Shown: positions 4,494-10,397 of the stretch, in pieces
Position numbering within the stretch: position 1 is the stretch's first letter
Layout: the number at the start of each line of letters is the position of its first letter
Assembly (NCBI GenBank): GCA_034433995.1
Contig: DAOTZU010000254.1
Span: 1 to 10,397 of the forward strand
Length of the DNA: 10,397 bases
Direction: 5' to 3'
Source: DAOTZU01 sp034433995
Lineage (GTDB): Bacteria > Chloroflexota > Anaerolineae > UBA1429
Position numbers and translations under genes: made by a program
Notes under the pieces: model-generated
What the model saw: the letters and a program-made list of their open reading frames with translations, nothing else
Databases searched by the model: none
What the model was told of the DNA's origin: nothing

Positions 4494-6773
4494 ATGTATT
4501 CGTCTTGGGAGGATGTTTTCGCGTTGCTGAAGCAGTTGATCCATAACGGCATCGTCATCCCCGAACCGCCCCAACCTCGCGGCCTGACCATCCTGGTGCG
4601 CGGGCAGCCCGTGGCCCTCACCCCGAAACAGGAGGAGATGGCCATGGCCTGGGCGCGTAAGCAGGGCACGCCGTATGTCCAAGATGAGGTCTTTTGCGCC
4701 AATTTTATGCGCGATTTCAGCAAAGCCTTGGGGATCGAGCCGCCCCTCACGCTGGAGGAGGTGGATTTCTCGGCCTGCTACGCGGTGGTGGAGGCAGAGC
4801 GACGGGCCAAGGAGGCCTTGACCAAAGAGGAGCGTCGTGCGCTGGCCGCCGCCCGCAAAGCCCAGCGCGAGGCCCTCAAGGCGCGCTACGGGTATGCCAT
4901 CGTCAACGGGCAGCGGGTGGAGCTGGGGAATTACATGGCCGAGCCCAGTGGCATCTTTATGGGGCGCGGCCAGCACCCTCTGCGCGGCTCTTGGAAGGAA
5001 GGCGCTCAGCAAAAGGACGTCACCTTGAACCTCAGCCCTGACGCGCCCCGGCCGGAGGGGGATTGGGCCGAGATCGTCTGGCAGCCCGAATCGCTGTGGG
5101 TGGCCAGGTGGGAGGACAAGCTTTCGGGCAAGCTCAAGTACATCTGGCTGAGCGACACCGCCCCCGTCAAACAGCGCCGCGAGGCGAGCAAATTCGACAA
5201 GGCTGCTGCCCTGGATGCTGCCCTGGAGATCGTGCGCAGCCACATCCAAGAGGGATTGGTGGATCCCAACCCGCGCAAAAGGATGCTCGCCACCGCCTGT
5301 TATTTGATCGACACCCTGTGCCTGCGGGTGGGCGATGAGAAGGATCCCGACGAGGCCGACACGGTGGGCGCCACCACCCTGCGCCCGGAGCATGTGAAGA
5401 TCGGCCCCGATGGCGTGGTGGAGTTCAAGTTCCTGGGCAAAGACTCGGTGGAGTGGCATAAAAAGCTCCGCCCGCCTCAGGTGGTGTTGGATAATCTGGC
5501 CGAGTTGATCGCCAACGCCCGTCCTTCCGGCGCGGCACAGAATGGCGACAAAAGCCATCCCACCCGCGACAAGCCCCAGCTCTTTCCGGATATCACCAGC
5601 CGCGATGTGAACCTGTACCTTTCCAGCATCCAACCCGGGCTGACGGCCAAAGTCTTTCGCACCCACCATGCCACCACCGCCGTCCAGGAGAGCCTGACCA
5701 AGGCCAAAGTGACGCCGACCAGCCCCGAGTACGCCAAATGGCAGGCCGTGGCCTTGGCCAACTTGCAGGCGGCGATCTTGTGCAACCACACCAAGCAGGT
5801 GAGCACCACCTGGGCCGCCACCCGCGCCCGCTACGCCGAGCGTCGCGCCCGGGCAGAGGAGCGTCTGGAGGGTTACCGCCAAAAGGCCAAGGAGGCGGCG
5901 GAAGCCCTGGCTGCCCTCAAGGAGGAGGCCCAGGCGAAGGAGGCGGCCGCCGCGCCGGAAAAGCGGGCACAGGTGCGGGCCCGCTACAGCAAGCGCCTGG
6001 CCGCCGCCCAAAGCCGGCTGGAGGCCGCCCGCGAGCGCGTGGCCAAGGCCCAATTGGTCCTGGGCAAGCTCAAGGCACAGGCTACCATCGCGGAAAAGAA
6101 GCGCAACTGGAACCTGGGCACCAGCTTGAAATCGTACATTGACCCTCGGGTCTATCATCGTTGGGGCCAACAGGTGGGCTATGATGTCTTGGGCCACTAT
6201 TATCCGGCCATCCTGCAACGCAAGTTTGCCTGGGTCAAGCTGGAGGACGATACTGCCCAGGAGGAGACTCTCTTTACCGTGCGCACTTGCCTGGCGGAGG
6301 ACCTGCCCGCCGTGGCCCAGCTCTTTGCCGCCGTGCGGGAGAGATACCCCCAGGCCGACCTGCCTCTGGACCCGGCCGAGATCGGCGCTCGATACCTCCC
6401 CGCCCTGGGCCAAGATTGGCGCGAGGCGGTGATCGCCCTGGATGAGGCGGAACAGGTGGTGGGTTGGGCCGTCTTGGGCCCGGAATGGAACTTGGAGGGG
6501 CAAGAGGTGTTGGATATCTGGGGCGTGGTGCATCCGGACGTGGACGCTCCCCAACTGGCCCAGGCCCTGGCCGAGGACGTGCGCCGCCGCCTGAAGGCCT
6601 ACGCCCTGCACCAGGCGAAAAAGGCCCTGGCTCTCTATCCTCGCTGGACGGGCTGGTATGCCTACGCCGCCCCCTTGGCCGAAGCGCTGGATCTCCTGGA
6701 GGAGGAGGCGGAGGAGGCGTTGGTCCTGGAGCCCGCCGAGGCCGACCCGGATGAGACCTCGGCCGATGATTGA
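4494..6773 (+). CDS. Eukaryotic-type DNA topoisomerase IB with C-terminal GNAT-like extension
   Basis: Relaxes supercoiled DNA by nicking one strand through a 3'-phosphotyrosine bond. The 759-residue protein aligns by eye with the core of human TOP1: 'HNG' and 'LTPKQEEMA' near the N-terminus, 'FMRDFSKAL', 'GIFMGRGQHPLRG', then the catalytic set Arg278 (LCLRVGDEK), Lys316 (FLGKDS), Arg389 (AKVFRTHHA), His432 (ILCNH) and Tyr548 (KSYIDPR), equivalent to human R488, K532, R590, H632 and Y723. An Ala/Arg/Glu-rich coiled-coil linker fills about 442-535. Bacterial type IB enzymes known to me are short poxvirus-like proteins of about 350 residues, so this class is unexpected. After the Tyr domain (ends near 590) come about 170 extra residues resembling a GNAT fold and an acidic tail. 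The start at 4494 was chosen because homology begins at once; ATG 4443 is possible, and the open frame back to 4071 is repeat sequence. A weak GGGGG (4480-4484) precedes the ATG. Confidence 0.93.
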   Translation: MYSSWEDVFALLKQLIHNGIVIPEPPQPRGLTILVRGQPVALTPKQEEMAMAWARKQGTPYVQDEVFCANFMRDFSKALGIEPPLTLEEVDFSACYAVVEAERRAKEALTKEERRALAAARKAQREALKARYGYAIVNGQRVELGNYMAEPSGIFMGRGQHPLRGSWKEGAQQKDVTLNLSPDAPRPEGDWAEIVWQPESLWVARWEDKLSGKLKYIWLSDTAPVKQRREASKFDKAAALDAALEIVRSHIQEGLVDPNPRKRMLATACYLIDTLCLRVGDEKDPDEADTVGATTLRPEHVKIGPDGVVEFKFLGKDSVEWHKKLRPPQVVLDNLAELIANARPSGAAQNGDKSHPTRDKPQLFPDITSRDVNLYLSSIQPGLTAKVFRTHHATTAVQESLTKAKVTPTSPEYAKWQAVALANLQAAILCNHTKQVSTTWAATRARYAERRARAEERLEGYRQKAKEAAEALAALKEEAQAKEAAAAPEKRAQVRARYSKRLAAAQSRLEAARERVAKAQLVLGKLKAQATIAEKKRNWNLGTSLKSYIDPRVYHRWGQQVGYDVLGHYYPAILQRKFAWVKLEDDTAQEETLFTVRTCLAEDLPAVAQLFAAVRERYPQADLPLDPAEIGARYLPALGQDWREAVIALDEAEQVVGWAVLGPEWNLEGQEVLDIWGVVHPDVDAPQLAQALAEDVRRRLKAYALHQAKKALALYPRWTGWYAYAAPLAEALDLLEEEAEEALVLEPAEADPDETSADD

Positions 6774-6812
6774 TCATCACCCATCGCCCAAAGCTTGAAG
6801 GGAGAAAATACC

Positions 6813-8045
6813 ATGACATCTCATTGGCAAACCCTCTATGCGCGCCGGTTGCAGTGGATGACCACCTCCGTCATCCGCGACATCTTGAAGTTCGCCCAAG
6901 CTCCCGATACCATCTCCCTCTCCGGCGGCTGGCCCGAGGCCGACCTTTTCCCTGTGGCCCAACTGGACGAGATCAGCCATTACGTGCTGACCCACATGCC
7001 CAAAGAATCGCTGCAATATGGCCTCACCGACGGTCTCCCCGCTCTGCGCGAGGCCCTGGCCCAGGAGATGACCCGGCGGGGCATCCCGGCCAAGGCGGAG
7101 AACATTGTCATCACCAGCGGCTCGCAGCAGGCGCTGGACCTGATGGGGCGCATCTTCCTGGATGAGGGCGACACGGTGATCGTGGAAAGCCCCACCTTTT
7201 TGGGCGCGGTGCAATCCTTTAATGCGTATGGCGTCCGTTTTGCCCCCTTGCCGGTGGATGAGGAGGGCGCCTGCGTGGACCAGTTGCCCGCCCTCATTGA
7301 GCGCGCGCGGCCCAAGTTTATGTACCTTCTGCCCACCTTCCAGAACCCCACCGGCGTGACCATGAGTCTGGAGCGCCGCCGCAAGGTGGTGGAGCTGGCG
7401 GCGGCGTACAATGTGCCCATTTTAGAGGATGACCCCTACGGCGCCCTGCGCTTTGAGGGCCAGCCTCTGCCCACCCTCATCGAGCTGGATGCGGCCCGGC
7501 ACGCGGAGAACGCCCGCACGGGCAGCTATGCCCAGGGGAATGTGGTCTATCTCAGTTCCTTCTCCAAGACGTTGGCCCCCGGCCTGCGCCTGGCCTGGGC
7601 CGTCTGCCCGCCGGAGGTGGCGCGGCAGTTCGTCATGGCCAAACAGGGCTCAGACCTCCACTCCAATGCCATGGCCCAGACCATGGCCTACGAATTTCTG
7701 CGGCGCGGCTGGCTCCCCGACCAGGTGCAGCGCATCCGCGAGACCTACCTGACCCGGCGCAACGCCATGTGCGAGGCCATCGCCGCCTACTTTCCGCCCA
7801 GCGTGCGCTACACCCGTCCGCAAGGTGGGCTGTTCCTCTGGGTGATCTTGCCCGAAGGCTTTGATACGGTGGCCCTCTTGTCGGAGGCGGTGGCCCGCAA
7901 GGTGGCCTTTGTGCCGGGCAAGCCCTTCTTTGTGGATGGCTCCGGCGCCAATACCATGCGCCTCTCCTTCGCCAGCGTGCCGCCGGAGTTGATCCGCGAG
8001 GGGATCAAGCGCCTGGGCGAGCTGATCGCGGCCAAGCTGCGCTAG
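6813..8045 (+). CDS. PLP-dependent aminotransferase (fold type I; LysN/MocR-like)
   Basis: A 410-residue cytoplasmic aminotransferase that moves an amino group between an amino acid and a 2-oxo acid. The ATG at 6813 has GGGAG (6800-6804) 8 nt upstream; an in-frame TTG at 6795 is less likely. Key features are the N-terminal 'ISLSGGWPEADLFP' region (substrate contacts), 'QQALDLMGR' (PLP phosphate), Asn178 in 'QNPTG', Asp206 and Tyr209 in 'EDDPYG' (pyridine ring), Schiff-base Lys252 in 'SSFSKTLAPGLRLAW' and carboxylate-binding Arg383 in 'MRLSF'. The pattern matches the subgroup holding 2-aminoadipate aminotransferase (Thermus LysN) and MocR C-terminal domains. Several substrates occur there (aminoadipate, aromatic, branched-chain), so no specific one is claimed. 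There is no GntR helix-turn-helix domain. It starts 39 bp after the topoisomerase stop with no visible terminator between, so co-transcription is plausible; no functional link is obvious. Confidence 0.9.
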   Translation: MTSHWQTLYARRLQWMTTSVIRDILKFAQAPDTISLSGGWPEADLFPVAQLDEISHYVLTHMPKESLQYGLTDGLPALREALAQEMTRRGIPAKAENIVITSGSQQALDLMGRIFLDEGDTVIVESPTFLGAVQSFNAYGVRFAPLPVDEEGACVDQLPALIERARPKFMYLLPTFQNPTGVTMSLERRRKVVELAAAYNVPILEDDPYGALRFEGQPLPTLIELDAARHAENARTGSYAQGNVVYLSSFSKTLAPGLRLAWAVCPPEVARQFVMAKQGSDLHSNAMAQTMAYEFLRRGWLPDQVQRIRETYLTRRNAMCEAIAAYFPPSVRYTRPQGGLFLWVILPEGFDTVALLSEAVARKVAFVPGKPFFVDGSGANTMRLSFASVPPELIREGIKRLGELIAAKLR

Positions 8046-8051
8046 CGCTTT

Positions 8052-8151
8052 CCCCCTCACCCGGCCTCTCCCCCAAGGGGGAGAGGAGCTGGTGCCCCCT
8101 CGCCCCGCAGGGGAGAGGGATGGGGTGAGGGGGCTGGGTCTCTGCTCAACC
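8052..8151. repeat. Palindromic tandem repeat, unit 1
   Basis: A GC-rich 100-nt unit begins 6 bp after the aminotransferase stop. Its outer arms CCCCCTCACCC (8052-8062) and GGGTGAGGGGG (8123-8133) pair perfectly over 11 bp. Inside is a perfect 10-bp hairpin, CCTCTCCCCC/GGGGGAGAGG (8065-8086, AA between the arms). It closes with CTGGGTCTCTGCTCAA. The first hairpin could also act as a transcription barrier for the upstream gene, but no T-run follows it. Similar CCCTCACCC...CTCTCCC palindromes are common intergenic repeats in many GC-rich bacteria. Confidence 0.85.
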
Positions 8152-8252
8152 CCCCCTCACCCGGCCTCTCCCCCAGGGGGGAGAGGAGCTGGTGCCCCCC
8201 TCGCCCCGCAGGAGAGAGGGGTGGGGGGAGGGGGGCTGGGTCTCTGCTCAAC
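8152..8252. repeat. Palindromic tandem repeat, unit 2
   Basis: This full-length 101-nt unit directly abuts unit 1. The inner hairpin (8165-8186) keeps its 10-bp stem although one spacer base changed from A to G. The 3' outer arm carries a T-to-G change (GGGGGGAGGGG), which leaves one mismatch in the outer stem. The unit ends with the same CTGGGTCTCTGCTCAA trailer as unit 1. Confidence 0.85.
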
Positions 8253-8308
8253 CCCCCTCACCCGGCCTCTCCCCCAAGGGGGAGAGGGATGGGGTGAGGG
8301 GGGCTGGG
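8253..8308. repeat. Palindromic tandem repeat, unit 3 (internally deleted)
   Basis: This shortened unit has the outer arms (8253-8263 with 8292-8302) and the inner hairpin (8266-8287) but lacks 32 nt present in units 1 and 2. The missing segment is bounded in unit 1 by direct repeats GGGGAGAGG, one of which remains. This is the expected product of slippage or recombination between them. The trailer stops after CTGGG. Confidence 0.8.
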
Positions 8309-8336
8309 GAAGCGGTGCTGTCGTTTGGGGTGGGAT

Positions 8337-8400
8337 CCGACGCGGCCGTAACCATAGCCCTTTGACGGTGTTTTATTCTAAATAGAAGTGCCGCGTCTGG
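8337..8400 (+). promoter_or_regulatory. Inverted repeat around an AT-rich promoter-like segment upstream of the acyl-CoA synthetase
   Basis: CCGACGCGGC (8337-8346) pairs with GCCGCGTCTGG (8390-8400): 8 contiguous pairs, plus two more after a single bulged T. The 43-nt interior is AT-rich and contains TTGACG (8362-8367). The best -10 candidates (TAAATA 8379-8384 or TAGAAG 8383-8388) are 11 or 15 nt away, which is suboptimal, so the promoter is only tentative. The remaining sequence to 8440 shows nothing else I can name. Confidence 0.3.
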
Positions 8401-8454
8401 AAGACCCTAGCCGTGGTGTTCAGTGTTCACGATTCTTTGCGAGGAGGCCAAACC

Positions 8455-10140
8455 GTGGACAAGCCGTGGATCTCCCACTATGAAGCCCATGTCCCGCCCA
8501 GCATCACCATCCCCGATACGCCCTTGAGCGATTGCCTGCGGCGCAATGCCCGCCGCTATCCCCAGCATCCGGCGATCATCTTTTTCGACCACAAGCTCAC
8601 CTTCAAAGAGCTGAACGACGCCGTGGACCGCTTCGCCGCCGGCCTGCAGAAGCTGGGCGTGGCCCGGGGTGACCGGGTGGCCATCTTTATGCCCAATTGC
8701 CCCCAGTTTGTCATCGCCTATTACGGCACTTTGCGCGTGGGCGGCATCGTGGTGCCCTGCAACCCCCTGTACGTGGCCCGGGAGCTGGAACACCAGCTCA
8801 ACGACGCCGGCGCCAAGGTCATGGTGGCCCTGAGCAGCTTTTACCCCACGGTGCGCGAGATTCGCCACAAGACGCCCCTGGAATACGTCATCGTCGCCAA
8901 CATCAAAGAGTATTTCCCGCCCCACTTGAAGGCCTTGTTCACCCTGCTCAAGGAGAAAAAAGAGGGGCATTATGTGGACCTGAGCCAGGAGGAGGACGCC
9001 ATCGGCTTTCAAGATTTCCTCGCTGCTGCCCCGCCGGTGCCTGCGCCGGTGCGGGTGCAGATGGAAGATACCGCCTGCCTGCTCTACACCGGTGGCACCA
9101 CCGGCGTGCCTAAAGGGGCGGAGCTTTCCCAGCGCAATCTCCTGGTCAACGCCATGCAATGCCAGGTGTGGCTGAACACCAAGACGGCGGGCGAGATCGT
9201 CCTGGCCGCCCTACCCCTGAGCCACAGCTATGGCATGACCACTTGCATGAACCACGGCATCTATGCCGCCTCCACCATGATCCTGGTGCCCAATCCGCGC
9301 GATCTAAAGTTCGTCCTGCGCAATATCCAAAAGCATCGGCCCACCTTTTTCCCCGGCGTGCCCACCATCTATGTGGCCATCAACAACTATCCCGATACGC
9401 CCAAGTACGACCTCAGCTCCATCCGCGCCTGCATCAGCGGTGGCGCCGGGCTGCCGAAGGAGGTGCAGATTCGCTTCCAGGAGCTCACCGGCGGCAAGTT
9501 GGTGGAGGGATACGGCCTGACGGAGGCTTCGCCCGTCACCCATGCGAACCCGGTCAACGAGGGTTGCCGCATCGGCACCATCGGCCTGCCCTGGCCCAAT
9601 ACCGATTGCAAGCTGGTGGATCTGGAGGATGGCACCACCGAGGTGCCTGTGGGCGAGCCGGGAGAGCTGTGCATCCGCGGCCCCCAGGTGATGAAGGGTT
9701 ATTGGAACAAGCCGGAGGAGACGGCCCAGGTGTTGCGCGATGGCTGGCTGCATACCGGCGATATCGCCGTGATGGATGCGGATGGCTACTTTACCATCGT
9801 GGACCGCAAGAAGGACATGATCATCGCCGGCGGCTATAATATTTATCCCCGTGAGATCGAAGAGGCCCTTTACGAGCATCCCAAGGTCAAGGAGGCGGTG
9901 GCGGTGGGGATTCCTCATCCCTATCGTGGCGAGACGGTAAAGGCCTATGTGGTGCTCAAAGATGGCGAGACGGCCAGCGAAGAGGAGCTGATTCGCTGGT
10001 GCAAAGGGCACCTGGCCAAATTCAAGGTGCCCACGGCCATCGAGTTCCGCCGCGAGCTGCCCAAGACCATGGTGGGCAAAGTCTTGCGGCGTGCCCTGCG
10101 CGAAGAGGAGCTGACCAAGTTGGCCAAAACCGAGGGGTGA
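8455..10140 (+). CDS. Long-chain fatty-acid--CoA ligase (AMP-forming)
   Basis: Acyl-CoA synthetase of the ANL superfamily, 561 residues. It activates a fatty acid with ATP to acyl-AMP and then forms acyl-CoA for beta-oxidation or lipid synthesis. The GTG start at 8455 is chosen because GAGGAGG (8441-8447) lies 7 nt upstream and 'PWISHYEAHVPPSI' is a usual N-terminus of the family; an in-frame GTG at 8413 has no such site. Motifs in order are P-loop TGGTTGVPKG (212-221), 'PLSHSYG', 'YGLTEAS' with Tyr353-Glu357, 'GWLHTGD' with Asp436, 'DRKKDMI' with Arg451, hinge region 'GGYNIYPREIE', and catalytic Lys542 in 'KTMVGKVLRR'. All are intact. Overall length and the 'GYWNKPEET' and 'GGYNIYP' motifs favour the FadD/LcfB long-chain class over acetyl- or aryl-CoA ligases, though acyl specificity cannot be read from the sequence. 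It stands alone between a repeat array and a new promoter. Confidence 0.92.
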   Translation: MDKPWISHYEAHVPPSITIPDTPLSDCLRRNARRYPQHPAIIFFDHKLTFKELNDAVDRFAAGLQKLGVARGDRVAIFMPNCPQFVIAYYGTLRVGGIVVPCNPLYVARELEHQLNDAGAKVMVALSSFYPTVREIRHKTPLEYVIVANIKEYFPPHLKALFTLLKEKKEGHYVDLSQEEDAIGFQDFLAAAPPVPAPVRVQMEDTACLLYTGGTTGVPKGAELSQRNLLVNAMQCQVWLNTKTAGEIVLAALPLSHSYGMTTCMNHGIYAASTMILVPNPRDLKFVLRNIQKHRPTFFPGVPTIYVAINNYPDTPKYDLSSIRACISGGAGLPKEVQIRFQELTGGKLVEGYGLTEASPVTHANPVNEGCRIGTIGLPWPNTDCKLVDLEDGTTEVPVGEPGELCIRGPQVMKGYWNKPEETAQVLRDGWLHTGDIAVMDADGYFTIVDRKKDMIIAGGYNIYPREIEEALYEHPKVKEAVAVGIPHPYRGETVKAYVVLKDGETASEEELIRWCKGHLAKFKVPTAIEFRRELPKTMVGKVLRRALREEELTKLAKTEG

Positions 10141-10198
10141 GGAGCTCCTCGGTGCCCGCAGCGCAAGGCGCTCCAATCCGTGTCAATCTTCTTCTGCC

Positions 10199-10227
10199 TT
10201 GACAATCGGTCTCCTTCCTCCTAAAAT
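10199..10227 (+). promoter_or_regulatory. Strong sigma-70-like promoter for the zinc-ribbon gene
   Basis: TTGACA (10199-10204) and TAAAAT (10222-10227) are exactly 17 nt apart, with a predicted start near 10234. The boxes and spacing are the same as in the minus-strand promoter at 852-880, which suggests the housekeeping sigma factor consensus of this organism. It follows a short gap after the acyl-CoA synthetase. That gap shows only a weak 5-bp hairpin (10160-10172) and no clear terminator. Confidence 0.75.
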
Positions 10228-10240
10228 GTTCCTTGCCATG

Positions 10241-10269
10241 GGGTTGCCGCACGAACACGCGGCAATCCC
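10241..10269 (+). promoter_or_regulatory. 5' leader hairpin of the zinc-ribbon gene
   Basis: TTGCCGC (10244-10250) pairs with GCGGCAA (10259-10265) around an 8-nt loop. GGG (10241-10243) extends the stem with CCC (10267-10269) past one bulged T. It begins only about 7 nt after the predicted transcription start and ends before the ribosome-binding site at 10280. It could stabilise the 5' end of the message or serve a regulatory role, which is unknown. Confidence 0.45.
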
Positions 10270-10292
10270 GAGCTGAGGCGAGGAGGCCTCTC

Positions 10293-10397
10293 GTGGATGG
10301 GTGGTGGGAGCTGGTAGGCTGTCCCCATTGCTGTGGTGAACTGAGGCCTGGCAAGGGCGGGGAGGCCGTTTGTTCCCATTGCCGCGCCGCCTTTGCT
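10293..10397 (+). CDS. Zinc-ribbon protein, N-terminal fragment (3' end outside the window)
   Basis: The first 35 codons of a gene that is open to the window edge. GTG at 10293 is preceded by GAGGAGG (10280-10286) with a 6-nt spacer, nearly identical to the acyl-CoA synthetase site (both GCGAGGAGGCC), and by a good promoter. Four cysteines form a zinc ribbon: Cys10-Pro-His-Cys13 and Cys27-Ser-His-Cys30, in the context 'ELVGCPHCCGEL' and 'AVCSHCRAAF'. This resembles the Trm112/UPF0434-like ribbon with a 'CPxCxGxL...CxxCxxxF' pattern. In many bacteria that ribbon starts small standalone proteins or SAM-dependent methyltransferases. Which applies here cannot be seen. Another zinc-finger family remains possible. 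Confidence 0.7.
   Translation, partial: MDGWWELVGCPHCCGELRPGKGGEAVCSHCRAAFA

Noticed and set aside
4383..6611. Long minus-strand open frame (742 codons) opposite the topoisomerase
   Set aside because: The + strand carries an unmistakable topoisomerase with all catalytic motifs. The antisense frame is a high-GC shadow with His/Gly/Leu-rich, domain-free sequence.
4494..8045. Functional link between topoisomerase and aminotransferase (a two-gene system)
   Set aside because: The genes are only 39 bp apart and may be co-transcribed, but nothing in either sequence suggests a shared role. Proximity alone is not enough.
8052..8308. CRISPR array
   Set aside because: The units are 100 nt, directly abutting, with no unique spacers, and one unit is deleted. 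This is a palindromic intergenic repeat.
8092..8385. Gly/Pro-rich + strand open frame across the palindromic repeats, and its minus-strand counterpart
   Set aside because: It is made almost wholly of translated repeat sequence, which explains its composition. It has no Shine-Dalgarno site.
9304..10176. Minus-strand open frame of 290 codons opposite the acyl-CoA synthetase
   Set aside because: It lies antisense to conserved ANL motifs, and no recognisable domain or initiation signal was seen.
10141..10198. Intrinsic terminator after the acyl-CoA synthetase
   Set aside because: Only a 5-bp stem with a 3-nt loop (10160-10172) was found, and the following sequence is merely pyrimidine-rich without a T-run.

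Overview
The window is about 10.4 kb of GC-rich (roughly 60-65% by eye) bacterial DNA. Bacterial origin is supported by sigma-70-type promoters (TTGACA / TAAAAT with 17-nt spacers), strong GAGGAGG Shine-Dalgarno sites, GTG starts and a lipoprotein signal peptide. Two families of intergenic palindromic repeats, together with the GC content and gene content, make me lean weakly towards Chloroflexota. That assignment is inference only.

Layout, left to right. (1) 1-279: the 3' end of a thioredoxin reductase gene on the + strand. (2) 243-716: a small unrecognised acidic protein on the - strand. It overlaps the reductase tail to tail and has its own promoter, inside the end of the next gene, plus a structured leader. 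(3) 855-4017: a - strand operon encoding a Fur/Zur-type regulator, a ZnuA-like lipoprotein with a His-rich loop, a ZnuC-like ATPase and a ZnuB-like permease. Its promoter is followed by a 25-bp AT-rich palindrome that looks like the autoregulatory operator. Together the genes form a zinc (or related divalent metal) uptake system under local repression. (4) 4018-4493: an intergenic region with two near-identical 93-nt repeats, each folding into three hairpins with 3-nt loops. (5) 4494-6773: a large type IB topoisomerase of the eukaryotic/thaumarchaeal kind, not the short poxvirus-like kind known from bacteria. All five catalytic residues are present and a C-terminal extension of about 170 residues resembles a degenerate GNAT acetyltransferase fold. 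(6) 6813-8045: a fold-type I PLP aminotransferase close behind it. (7) 8046-8454: three tandem copies of a ~100-nt palindromic repeat, the third shortened by a 32-nt deletion between 9-bp direct repeats. (8) 8455-10140: a long-chain acyl-CoA synthetase. (9) 10141-10397: a strong promoter, a leader hairpin and the first 35 codons of a zinc-ribbon protein running off the window.

The most notable item is the eukaryotic-type topoisomerase IB fused to a GNAT-like domain. The likely zinc-responsive operator, the two structured repeat families and the leader structures are secondary points of interest.
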